Shown here: positions 40,241 to 50,273 of the stretch, one piece after another
How the letters are laid out: each line of letters begins with the position of its first letter
Numbering within the stretch: position 1 is the first letter of the stretch
NCBI GenBank assembly: GCA_012932865.1
Contig: SAXG01000001.1
Span: forward strand, 2,221,693 to 2,285,692
Direction of reading: 5' to 3'
Origin: Amylostereum areolatum
Taxonomy: Eukaryota > Basidiomycota > Agaricomycetes > Russulales > Stereaceae
Length of the DNA stretch: 64,000 bases
The notes under the pieces: model-generated
What the model was told of the DNA's origin: nothing
The model's input: only the letters and a program-made list of their open reading frames with translations
Databases searched by the model: none
Made by a program: the position numbers and the translations under genes

Positions 40241-43200
40241 AGGTAGGCCGCATTCAAAACCGTACCCCTCACGTGCCGGCACGTGCACGGGCGGCTGTCA
40301 CGCTCGGCGCGGCAGGGCACGACAGGAGAGTGGATAAGTTCAGTTAACAGCGAGAGGGAGAAAACATAGCATTCTCAGGGAGTAACGAGAGGACACATAA
40401 TGTAGACAGCTTGTGCCGGAACTACAGACGACATATTACTGTCTAATAAGCGAAATGAACAAGGGAACAGGAAGGAAACACGGCAAACTTGAGTCCGAGC
40501 CCATGCCAAAGTGCCGTGTCAGTGACCTCCGACAAGTCCATCGTAAATTCCTCCGGATGTCTAAGCGCGTCCGTGCACCGTCCGTCAGCCTTGCAGATAT
40601 AGGAAGAAATGCGAAGCGAGGGCGGGGATTCTCGGGCTCAGGAAGACAGCATATTGTAAGTAGTGCCACCAGTGCCGCTGAAAGCATCACTAGACAGCTC
40701 ACCATGATTTCTGTTTCATCTGCAGTCAATGAATGCGATATCCAGAGCAGAAGGGGGCTCTTTTGTGCCATCTGTAACGGTCAGCAATGTGCAGGAGATT
40801 GCGGAACGAGCAATGTTACCTGCCAGCGGTGGCAGGACTGATGTCACGACAGCGGCACTGCCACTCGCGTTCACTCAAGCTACGGGATCTGCACGAGATG
40901 CCGCTATTTCAGATGCATTGACAGCATGGATAAAGAAGGCGGGAAACAGACCCCACACAAAATCGACCATCAGGACACCCTTCCTGGACCAGGCACTTGC
41001 GAGACTAGGTTATACGGTCTCAAGCAATGGCGGAGCCGAGTCTTCAATCAGCACCCCGCCGACTCCAATGCTGGATGCTATCATGGCACGGTTGGACATG
41101 CTGGACACTGCCAGAGGGACCGAGGTTGGAGAACACGTACCAGACCTGCTCTCGGTGATACCACAATCAGTGCCGCACAGTGTTCAAGTCTCCGAGGACG
41201 CGCCTGCACACAACAATGAAGATCAATATGGATCGGAATCAAGAATGGACATAGACGCACCTGGGGAGCGGGACAGTCCATCCCAAAGCCCTCCTGGACC
41301 CCTTCCTTCACAGTCTCCCCTGCTTCCAACCGTGGCCGACACAAACCGGGTTCTTCCTTGGTACCGAACATCAGATGGTTTTGAACCAGAGGGAAACGGT
41401 GCCACGGACACCACTGGACCTTGGAGGGCTCCGTCGCACGAGACGGTCAAAGAGGCAATGAACGATCTCGATGGAATCTTGCGGCCTAAACGAGCAAACG
41501 GGAAGGGGCATAAAGCCTTCCAGGGCGATGACTTTTTGAGACTCCGTTTGCAGATGATGGACAATTTTATGCGCACCTATACAAGTGACAACCCGTCTAT
41601 CCAAAAAGGTTGGAAGGCGGCAGCGGAAGACACTGCAGCCCGCTTTGGAAAAGGCAGGCACTCTGCCCTGTCAATTCGGCGATGGACGCGAGCTTTCCTT
41701 GAGGATCGCACACAGCTGCCGACGAATCCATACGGCACATGGAATGAAACCCTACTAGGAGAAGGCCTTCAGTCCGACATTCTAGCACATATACGCACCC
41801 TTGGAGAGCATTTTAAAGCGGAGGACGTACAGAACTTCATTGCAACCCCGGAGATCCAAGACAAATATGATCTCGGCGGTCCAGTCCACCTCTCGACGGT
41901 CCAACGATGGCTCTATCAAATGAATTACCGTTTTACGAAACGGCCCCATGGTCAATATGTTGATGGACACGAGCGAGAGGATGTCGTGGCTTACCGTCAA
42001 AATATCTACCTGCCTCGCCTCGCCGCTCTCGAGCCTTTCCTGCGCAAGTTTGATCGGGATGGGAACATTGAATTTCGAGCATTTCCCCCACGCGTGGTTG
42101 TCCTTTGGTGGCACGATGAGTCGATCTTCTATGCCCATGACCGGCGCGATAATGGATGGTTCTCCACCAACGCAAAGGCCGTCCCCAAGCCCAAAGGGGA
42201 AGGTGTGTCGGAAATGGTTGCTGACCTCTTTTCAGCCGACCACGGATGGTTGATGGGGTTTGTCGACGGAAATCCACTGCGAGCACGGGAGCTCTTCAAG
42301 CCGGGGAAAGGAAGAGATGGGTACTGGATGTACCATCATGTCATCCGCCAATTTGATCGCTCGATGGACATCTTGGATGCCATGTGGCCTTTCGAAAGTC
42401 ACGCGTTCATCGTCGACAATGCTTCGATCCATCGGAAGTGTTCCCCCACTGCCCTCTCTGCACGAAATATGCCCATGAAACCCAGCGCGAATTTCTTTGT
42501 TGATGTGGATGTTCTCGATGCGGAGGGACTCCCGGTGTACAACGACAAGGGGAAGCCTCTGAAGCAGAAGGCTCGGATGGACAACGCCTTCTTCCATGAC
42601 GGCGCAGTGCAAGAAATCTACTATCCCGACGACAAGGAAAAGCACGGAAAACTTGCTGGAATGTTCAAGGGGATGTATCAAATTCTCTTGGAGCGGGGAT
42701 ACACAGACCTCCCGAAGAGAGCTCAATGCAAGAACTTCTCCTGCGCGAAGGAGACCATCAACAATGATGTCGTCGCGGAGCGCTGCTGCCTGCGTCGCAT
42801 GCTCTATTGCGAGCCGGACTTCATTGATGTGGACTCACTTCTGGTACAACGGTGCAAAGCCCGTGGATACGAAGTCATATACCTTCCCAAGTTCCATTGC
42901 GAGTTGAATCCCATTGAACAGCTCTGGTGCACCGCAAAACGAGAGTATCGAGGCTTGCCGCGCTCATCAACGGAATCGGACCTCGAACGTAATGTTCTCT
43001 TTGCACTAAGCCAGGTGAAACCATTGCAGATGATTCGGTGAGTCATGTAGTCTCTGTTTGCGGTCCACTCCATCTTTGAGCTGACTTTTGCTATCTATAG
43101 CTCTTATAACCGGTCAATGCGAACTGCAAACGCATACCAGTATGGTTTGAATGGTGCAGAAGCCGCATGGGCTGCCAAACGGTACCGTGGACACCGTGTC

Positions 43201-43425
43201 CTACCTCCTACTATCTTACAAGAATACCGAGATGCTCATAACATACCCGCTAACGCCACAATCTTTTCGTAAACTTTCGTTCACTCCTTCTCGTGCATAC
43301 CACACACTTAATTACTGCATAAATTACATTGCTCCTAATTATTTGGACTTATCTGAGCCCTCGTCACAGCCCGTCACTGGCACGTGCCGGCACGTGAGGG
43401 GTACGGTTTTGAATGCGGCCTACCT
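40241..43425 (+). mobile_element. inner autonomous DDE transposon
   Basis: Flanked by TA at 40239-40240 and 43426-43427. Perfect 45-bp terminal inverted repeats start AGGTAGGCCGCATTC and end in the 16-bp palindrome CACGTGCCGGCACGTG. The 3185-bp element carries one intact spliced transposase gene. Its termini share the start AGGTAGNCCGCA and the end CACGTGCNGGCACGTG with the outer element, differing in between. TA duplication and DDE transposase place it near Tc1/mariner. Confidence 0.92.
40455..43272 (+). CDS. DDE transposase of the inner element
   Basis: Three exons, 40455..40655, 40726..43037 and 43101..43272, phase-consistent, 894 residues, no stop or indel over 2.7 kb. The catalytic triad is read as D in WWHDESIFYAHD (about residue 531), D in FIVDNASIH (about 631) and E in CELNPIEQLW (about 798); the long D-to-E gap includes an inserted Cys-containing segment (CKNFSC). 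The N-terminal third is Ser/Pro-rich and poorly conserved in look; a helix-turn-helix-like region precedes the catalytic core. A conserved C-terminal helix follows the second intron (SYNRSMRTANAYQYGL). It would bind the 45-bp termini and cut at TA. The intact frame suggests recent activity. Confidence 0.9.
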
Positions 43426-43427
43426 TA

Positions 43428-43781
43428 CCAATCGTGTTTTTACCTGGACAAAACACATTCCAAACATGTCCTTTCAGGCACATGTTCCTGCCTCATGTAC
43501 CCTCCTAAAACTTGAGGTTTCCGCCATGGGCAGCTATGAGTTCGAAATAAAGCCTTTTAGGACCATATTCTCCCTAAATTAAGCAGTTAGAAACCGGTTC
43601 CCCAAGGAGAATCAGTTTCGATTAGGAAAAGATCCGCCAGAAATTGCCCTGAAGCTTCTAATTTCAGATCAATCACTGCTCGTGGCGGAAATTTCTAGTT
43701 TTGGAAGGGTACATGAGGCAGGAACATGTGCCTGAGAGGACATGTTTGGAATGTGTTTTGTCCAGGTAAAAACACGATTGG
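43428..43781. mobile_element. long-TIR MITE abutting the inner transposon
   Basis: 354 bp between TA at 43426-43427 and TA at 43782-43783. The ends are inverted repeats of about 105 bp (CCAATCGTGTTTTTACCTGG...) with a few mismatches, the first 45 bp matching exactly. No coding capacity. It shares the TA with the right end of the inner transposon. Confidence 0.88.
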
Positions 43782-43783
43782 TA

Positions 43784-43843
43784 TTTGTACTTTCGTCGCC
43801 CGTTTCGAATACGTTTCGACTCCGAAAAAATGGACTTCTGCCC
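43784..43843 (-). repeat. hairpin arm, right
   Basis: Reverse complement of 40179..40238, one mismatch. Confidence 0.9.
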
Positions 43844-44036
43844 ACGGTGAAACTTGCCCGCTGAGTCTTGCCCAATGTGTAGTGTATACTTATGATAGGA
43901 AGTCTGTATAGTACTTTTACTTTCAATCTCATGTCTGTCATTGCTTCATTGTTGTGTACATACTATGCCGTGCGGCGCCGATTCTCGCAGGACTTATAGA
44001 TACAAACAGAAACCGTAGGCGTGACGGCTAGAGGTT

Positions 44037-44083
44037 CACGTGCCTGCACGTGATGGCCCAGGTTTTGCTTGCGGGCTACCTTA
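44037..44083 (-). repeat. outer terminal inverted repeat, right (with TA)
   Basis: Exact reverse complement of 39812..39858. Confidence 0.95.
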
Positions 44084-44375
44084 TGACCTTCTGTATCTGC
44101 CTCCTGTAGTATTCAGGTTTCTGAATTTGAATTTGAGACGAGTATACACATGGACTTTCGGGAAGCTCTAAGAGACGGACCTCGCTCGGTTCGAGGTGAA
44201 GCCAGCACCGCACGCGCTTCGTATATACGTCTCACGTGATCCCGATTTTTCGCGTGTGGCGAATGCGATTGGCCGAGGACGTCAGTCGCCTCTCTTCTTC
44301 CTGAACCCCCTCAAGGTTCTCAGAACCAACATCCACATCCCCTCGCACGTCGGGCAGAGCTTTGTATCATAGACT
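44084..44375. other. upstream region of LYAR-like gene
   Basis: Short interval between the transposon nest and the LYAR-like start. No gene seen. Confidence 0.4.
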
Positions 44376-45679
44376 ATGGTTTCCTTCCAGTGCGTTTCTT
44401 CCCCGTAACTCGTAACCCATCAACTAATGCTCCGAAAATAATTCCCCAGATGCGACGGTGCGCATACCCCTCTATCTCCGTTTCTTTCATTCCCACATCT
44501 CATTCTTTCCTCTAGGGTGCTCTGACGTTGTGAAGAAGCCCAAGCTTGATCAGCACCGCTCGCGATGCAACGCCTCGTTCACCTGCATCGATTGCAGCAC
44601 GACCTTCCCCGGACCCGCACAGTACAAGGGCCATACCTCTTGCATCACTGAGGCGGAAAAGTACCAAAAGTCCCTTTATAAGGGTCCCAAAAGTGTGCGT
44701 GCTTCCATCCGCCCTTCTCATCCACCCACTCCACTCGAATTTATCCCGTCCCCCACGCGTCTTGCGCTCATACTCGTACACAGAACGGCCAAAATACCCC
44801 CGACCCGCGAGCCAATCAACAAAATGGCAACACTAATGGATACAACAATGCATCAAATGGTAAGTACCAGCAACCTCGCCAACAACAACCCTACGTGCGG
44901 TACTCGGCGACGGGGGCAAACGTCACGCCCTTGGGCACGCCTGTGCGAATGTCCCCCGTTGACCCGACTCCTCCTCCTACTCTTCCAGGACCAACGCCAT
45001 CTTCTGTACCTGCGTCGGCCTCGAAGGTCGAGACCAACGGAAACGCGAACGGGAAGGAGAAGGGAAAGGGCAAGAGGAAAGCAGAGGATTCAGTCGAGGT
45101 GCGTGGGTCCGCCTATCTTCTCTTCGCCTCCATGCCAACTTATAAATCCACCCCATCATTGCTGTGTATCTGCAGGCTGTATCTGAGCCTACGAAGAAGA
45201 AATCTAAAAAGGACAGCGGCGCGGACGCGCAGCCCTCGACGTCTACTGCCGACGCAGAATCGTCCAGCCCGTCCAAGGAGAAGAAGGAGAAGAAACACAA
45301 AAAGAAGGCGGCGGTGGACACGGAAGACGTACAAGGGGACGTCCCTACGATATCGACCGACGACACGAAGGATAAGAAGAAATCGAGAAAGGAGAAGTCC
45401 AAGGCAGCTGCTGACGCTGCGACACCGGCAGATGGCGAGAACGTGGCAAAGGAGAAGAGCAAAAAATCGGAGGAGGGCGCAACTGCAGGGGTGGAGGAGG
45501 TGAAGCTGAAGAAGCGGAAACGGGACAGTCAAGTCGCTGAATCGGATGCTGGCAAAGCGGTGGGTGACTCTCACGAGGCGAAGGACAAGAAAAAGGGTAT
45601 GAGTCAGGCGGAGGCGAAGAAGGCGAAGAGGGAGAAGAAGGCCAAAAAGGCGAAGGGTTCGGATGCGGAAATCTCATAG
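44376..45679 (+). CDS. LYAR-type zinc-finger nucleolar protein
   Basis: Five exons: 44376..44389, 44450..44457, 44516..44694, 44784..45098 and 45176..45679; 339 residues. The start MVSFQCDGCSDVVKKPKLDQHRSRC, then FTCIDCSTTF and YKGHTSCITEAEKY, is the LYAR double C2HC finger. The rest is a Gln/Asn/Pro linker and a very Lys-rich tail (KKKSKKD, KKEKKHKKK, KKAKREKKAKKAK) as in other members. LYAR proteins are nucleolar and linked to pre-rRNA processing; that role is inferred. Exon 2 is only eight nucleotides, splitting the codons of Q and G around C-D; both flanking introns have GTGCG donors. Inside exon 4 a GTAAG is in frame and read through as coding. Confidence 0.9.
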
Positions 45680-45881
45680 GGTTGATGTTTTCCTTCGTGG
45701 GGTGTGGGAGGCCATGCTTGATCCACGCATCTGGATACATCTGCTTTATATATTCATGCATGATATGTATGCCATGCACACAAGGAGCTCCTACAGGCCT
45801 TAGACGTAGGCCTCTGGCCTCGGGGCGTATGGAAGCGACTGGATAACGCGGTCTGATACATATATTAGGAGAATGTATCAA

Positions 45882-45964
45882 GGGCAAGTGGCACAGTGGT
45901 AGCGCGCACGCTTCGCATCTTCTAAGATTGCGTGAGGTCCAGGGTTCAATCCCCTGCTTGTCCA
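45882..45964 (+). tRNA. tRNA-Ala(CGC) with 11-nt intron
   Basis: Acceptor GGGCAAG pairs with CTTGTCC followed by discriminator A73, including the G3:U70 pair that identifies alanine tRNAs. Anticodon stem CACGC/GCGTG encloses TTCGCA, an 11-nt intron (TCTTCTAAGAT) after position 37, then T; anticodon CGC. T arm is CAGGG-TTCAATC-CCCTG. The D stem has one A-C mismatch. A T-run follows at 45988-45993. CCA is not encoded beyond A73. Confidence 0.93.
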
Positions 45965-46566
45965 GTCTGACAACGCACAGTCTGGTCTTTTTTTATCTAG
46001 ATAGATAGATTCCGGTTTTACAGTCTGTGGCCCTGAGACTTCTACATGTAACATAGTACACACTGGTGACTGCACAGTACTACAGACTACAGTATCATGT
46101 ATGAGTAGACTACATAGATGATAGTACAGTGTACACTGGTGACTGTACAGTGAGTCGCGACCCGCGTCTAGTAAGTACAGAATCCCGATGTTGTATCGAT
46201 GGTTGATAAATCGGCCATCGGCCAACAACTGAACCCTGCCACAATCCCGCAAAGCTTGCGAGCAAAATCCTGTCTATTTTCTGGGGTGAGTTGAGGCACA
46301 CTTTGCTGGCAATAGCGTCTTACCAGTCTAATGAGTCGTGACATTGACAGGTTGTTCATAAGGTTTTGATTGTGGCAAGGATCTCGTGTTTACAAAGAGG
46401 CACTTTCACCAAGTGTGATAATACGAAGACTGGCCGCTGTATACAAACACGGCAAAACAGCCGTCGTATAAACCCTCCGACTTGTTTGAGACGTTACACT
46501 ACTACAAACTGCTACCCTTAGCCCCCTCCGACGTCAGCGCAACTTCCCAAGCTCAGAGTCATTCCC
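45965..46566. other. intergenic region after tRNA
   Basis: Contains two copies of a short direct repeat (acactggtgactg) at about 46066 and 46134. Nothing else seen. Confidence 0.4.
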
Positions 46567-47402
46567 ATGTCCAATCACACCGGGTGTTTCGGTCCGGGCC
46601 GTCAGCCCAATCGGAAAAAGCGACAAACAAATGTCCAAGGTGGTCGCAAGGCATCTTCTACAAGTTCTAGGGCACTCCTTCCAGTCAGCCGTCTCAGCCG
46701 TCTCCCCCGGTCGTAACTTACTCTGCCTATTCATACACTCTACAGACAGGATGAACCACTGGAGTTCCCCCCTCGCTCTGCGGACGGGACCCATATAGAC
46801 CTCCCGAAGTATCTTGCGATAATTCGTGCAAGTCCCGAGACACGTCTCGCCTTCCAAGCTTCCGGGCTCCCCGAGTCGAAGTACGCTTCCTGGGAGGATG
46901 AGCTCATGGAATCCATAGAGAAACGGTTTGGGGGCAACACTCTTATACACGGGGTACGCTGCGCGAACTCTCTGTTCTCCTTTCCTTTTCATTCCTGATT
47001 TTACCTAACGACAGGCGCGTCCAGCACCAGACGATCCTTCGCTCCAGTACACTGAAATCCCCGCCACGTCGACCACGCCCTTGCTCTCGATCCGTTGGTG
47101 GCACGACCCCAAGTTCGGACTACAACTTCGACCTGATCGATCCTCGAACTCTCGAAACCGTGAATCTGCCCTCAAAATTCAAGATCCAATACTACGAAGG
47201 AGGCTGGAAGCGACTGATCGCATACAACGAAGCATCCTGTCTTGCACGAGGCAGGCTTATGCATGGAACTCCGCGATGGGTAGTCAAACCAGGTACTAGG
47301 ATATCAGTCTTCGTGGATGAGACTATTATCGGGGAGGTCTATGCCCCGCGTCCCCCGCCAGGAGAAATTCCCCGTTTGAAACACTCTGGTCCTGCGTGGT
47401 GA
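46567..47402 (+). CDS. unknown protein, frame broken once
   Basis: Exons 46567..46709, 46746..46953 and 47015..47402, about 245 residues. The N-terminus is basic and Ser-rich; the middle (DLPKYLAIIRASPETRLAFQ, WEDELMESIEKRFGG) is amphipathic; the C-terminal part (LPSKFKIQYYEGGWKRLIAYN, PGTRISVFVDETIIGEVY) looks like a compact beta-rich domain. The frame changes by +1 between 47107 and 47121; dropping one C of the CCCC run gives WWHDPSSDYNFDLIDP. The first intron as drawn is only 36 nt, so the N-terminal exon is doubtful. Family not recognised. Confidence 0.55.
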
Positions 47403-48160
47403 TCTTGGCTCCTAAGTAGCCGTTTATCTGCACCGATATGGTTGCGACGTTGAACTGACTGCACGTCTTGTAGCCGCCCCGCCCCGCCGCCTCTTTACCT
47501 TCCTCCCAGCTCGTCGATTTCGGCAGCATCGCCCTTCTCCGCGTCCCCGATTCGATTACATAGGTACCCGTACTTGATGTAAGAATGAGCTCCCGAGCTC
47601 CGGGGGTGCAGGTTGAAGGATTGGACTATCATATATCCATGGATTGTACATCGTGTGAGAAAGCGAGAGGAACGAGAGGAGCCAACCGACATGGTACACA
47701 AAAACGCGGCGACTGTAACGACAATGCTCAAGGACGATGGCCGACGCATATGAGGAGCTTTCAAAGTAGCAAACGGCCTTTCCGACGCGCACGATAAGAG
47801 TCATGGCTGAGGTATAAAAGCCTATGTGAGAGATAGCTGACGGTGAGTGAAAGAAAGGGAGGGAGGGAGGTCTGATAAACTGACTGCACGAACAAGCATG
47901 GGCCTACTTGAACATCAGCGCACGCACATACGGCGGTCGGTGTACAATGACAGCTGCATATCGTGAGCCACATTGCATTGACATTCAACCTTCAATACGC
48001 GGTTTGTTCAGTTGAGAACCGACCAATGTTTTTTCCATCGAGAGCTCAAGTAAATGCGCAGATGAAAAGGCATCGTTGTTAATGATTAGTATTGACAGAC
48101 ATGTCAGCAAACCTGGAACGACAGGAGAGACGTCGTTCGCAATGTACTACTATTGTGCTA
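47403..48160. other. intergenic region
   Basis: Convergent interval between the unknown plus-strand gene and Arl3. Short open frames only. Confidence 0.45.
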
Positions 48161-49158
48161 TCATCGTTGTTCATCCCTGCGAACACAGATCAGAGAAAAT
48201 ATAAAGACAAGCCAAACACCGAACATACCTGCGTACGCTGTTCTGCACCCTGATGAACAGCCAATCCACTGCCGCGCGCACGCCCGTCCTTAATCGCGTT
48301 CATGAGTAACGCGGTCCATCTCCAGAAAAAAAAGAACGCGAACAACGCACCCCTCGAGCGCCGACACGCCCATCACGTCCAAACTCGCAATTCGCTCGCG
48401 CCGGTGCTCCATCTCGCGCTCCTCGCCGTACCCTGCGCTCCGCCGCGCGCTCTCCATCTTCCGCTGGTGCCAGTCCTCGTAATCTTGTCGGATCTCCTCG
48501 ACGGAGAGGCTCTGCGGGCTGTCCTGCTTATTCGCGAGGAGCAGGAGGGGCACGCCAAGGATCTGCGGGGCAGAGAGAACGTTATCTGAACGCTTGCGCA
48601 CGGTCAGTGGGTGTCCGCCTTTGCTTAGAATAGGGATGGACATACCGAAGACATCCCAGCCTTCGCCCAAACGGTCGCGATCGTCAGGCGTCGACGACGA
48701 ACACGACGGCATGGCAGTCAGTCGTAGTACCGCGGCCAGATAGATCGGATACCCCGCTGGCCTCCCAAGTCCCAGAACTTGTAGAATCGTAGGAAGGCAG
48801 GAGTGATCTTACCCACTGTGCGAGGTCATGTCAGCGAGTTCTAAATTAGAGAGAAAGGATAGTGACCGCGCACTGTTCTGCCCGACGGTGGGCCCTATTT
48901 TGTCGGGCGGAAGGCCGGGGGTATCATTATACAGCGTCTTGATCTTCTCGAGCAAAGTCTGTTGGCGTATTGAGCGATGCGGCGGTCGAGCGAGACGAAG
49001 CCGTTCCGACGCACCGTCTTTCCCGCGCCGTCGAGACCAATGATAATCACGGAGAACTCCTCCTTTCTGAAAGTTCTCTTTTAAGTCGCAAGCGCATATC
49101 GAGCGACGCGGACGCACCTTGTGATGTGTTCATGAAGCCCCTTGAGGAGATGGTACAT
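48161..49158 (-). CDS. ARL3: ARF-like GTPase, Arl3/ARFRP1 type
   Basis: Seven exons: 49158..49118, 49066..49015, 48958..48874, 48815..48646, 48585..48351, 48288..48229 and 48176..48161; about 218 residues. All small-GTPase boxes are present: P-loop GLDGAGKT, switch I PTVGQN, WDLGGQ and NKQD, then SAL. The extended alpha region ([20 protein letters not shown]) and the start [11 protein letters not shown], which lacks the myristoylation glycine, are typical of yeast Arl3 and human ARFRP1, which act at the trans-Golgi network. Exon 4 meets TGA at 48720..48718 and, 34 bases on, TGA at 48686..48684; skipping one base at each restores [14 protein letters not shown] and [10 protein letters not shown]. 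The last exon codes four residues. The start lies 96 bp from the divergent Vma16 start. Confidence 0.88.
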
Positions 49159-49254
49159 GGATGAACGCACGAGAGAGCGCGGGCGCAGCGCCGAGCCTGC
49201 AAGCGACGCCGGACGCAGCGCGTGCGCCTTCCTTACACTCAACCGCCGACGACC
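49159..49254. promoter_or_regulatory. 96-bp divergent promoter, Arl3/Vma16
   Basis: The only sequence between the two divergent start codons; both 5' leaders must fit in or overlap here. Confidence 0.6.
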
Positions 49255-50273
49255 ATGGGCCTCGCTTCCTACTACACATACGGCCTTCCTTCCTTCCTCA
49301 TCCTCGTCGTCGCTCTATACCTCCTCTTCACAGGTCCGAGTCTCCCCGTCCTCCTTTTACGGCGCAATTCTGACTCTGAGTTACTGGAACACAGGCTCCG
49401 GCGAGGCCTTCAACGTCGGCCGTTTCCTCGAGGAGACCAGCCCGTACGTATGGGCGTCTTCTGGCATCGGCCTTTGCATCGGCCTCAGCGTGTTCGGGGC
49501 GGGATGGTGCGTGCTTCCTCCTCTCGCTCCTTTCGCCGGTGTGCTGATATAGGCTGCGTTATGGTAGGGGGATCTTCGTGACGGGCGCGTCCATTCTCGG
49601 GGGTGGTGTGCGTGCACCGCGTATACGCACCAAGAACCTCATCAGGTGTGCCTTTTCCTAACGCTCGCCAGGGGATCTTAACATGAAAAAACGGGATGTA
49701 GTATCATCTTCTGTGAAGTCGTCGCCATCTACGGCGTTGTTCGTACCGCTTCCTCTCCCCGTCTTTTCCGTCCTCGCTCATACCACAGCTCCGCCTTTCT
49801 TTGTCATAGATCATGGGCATCGTCTACTCCGCCAAGCTCGAGTCCATCCCCGAAACGCACCTCTACACCCGCGAAAATTACTTCACCGGTGCGTTCGTCT
49901 GTGCATCCTTCCGCATATGTAACCTTGACCAACGATGGGTCGCAGGGTACGCGCTCTTCTGGGGCGGGCTGACCGTCGGCATGTGCAACCTTCTCTGTGG
50001 CGTATCCGTCGGCATCACAGGCTCGACCGCTGCGCTTGCAGACGCGGCCGACCCCACGCTGTTCGTCAAAATCCTCATCGTCGAAGTGTTCGGCAGCATC
50101 CTCGGCTTGTTCGGGCTCATCGGTGCGTTCTCCTTTCCGTCTACCCGAGAGATAGCATGAGCTGACCGAAGCATCGTTCGTTGGTGTTAGTGGGCTTGCT
50201 CATGGTCGGGCGCGCGTCCGAATTCAAGGCAGCGGCGGACATCACCAGTGCGGTGGTCCCTCTGTTATCGTAA
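49255..50273 (+). CDS. VMA16: V-type ATPase proteolipid subunit c'' (Vma16)
   Basis: Seven exons: 49255..49333, 49395..49506, 49568..49645, 49702..49738, 49810..49888, 49946..50122 and 50191..50273; 214 residues, the usual length, frame intact. Five hydrophobic segments are visible, the first near the N-terminus ([15 protein letters not shown]), as in c''. The proton-carrying acidic residue lies in [12 protein letters not shown]; a second glutamate in [32 protein letters not shown] is the conserved loop. It forms part of the c-ring of the V0 sector in vacuolar and endosomal membranes. Arl3 diverges from the same 96-bp region. Confidence 0.95.

Larger units (their letters stand above)
39814..44081. 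mobile_element. outer TA-flanked inverted-repeat element, interrupted
   Basis: Flanked by TA at 39812-39813 and 44082-44083. The 45-bp termini (AGGTAGCCCGCAAGCAAAAC... on the left; the exact reverse complement on the right) match perfectly including the TA. Removing the insertions between 40239 and 43783 leaves about 725 bp with no transposase, so it is a non-autonomous element. It ends, and holds internally a 60-bp arm pair, in the style of TA-target Tc1/mariner-like elements. Confidence 0.85.

Noticed and set aside
44859..44870. GTAAGTACC as an intron donor inside the LYAR-like gene
   Set aside because: The frame is open and composition continuous (NGKYQQPRQQQ) through it, and no acceptor is needed.
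48684..48720. Alternative genetic code with TGA read as an amino acid
   Set aside because: Reading TGA as sense does not restore the conserved frame; a one-base shift is required, and many genes here end in TGA.
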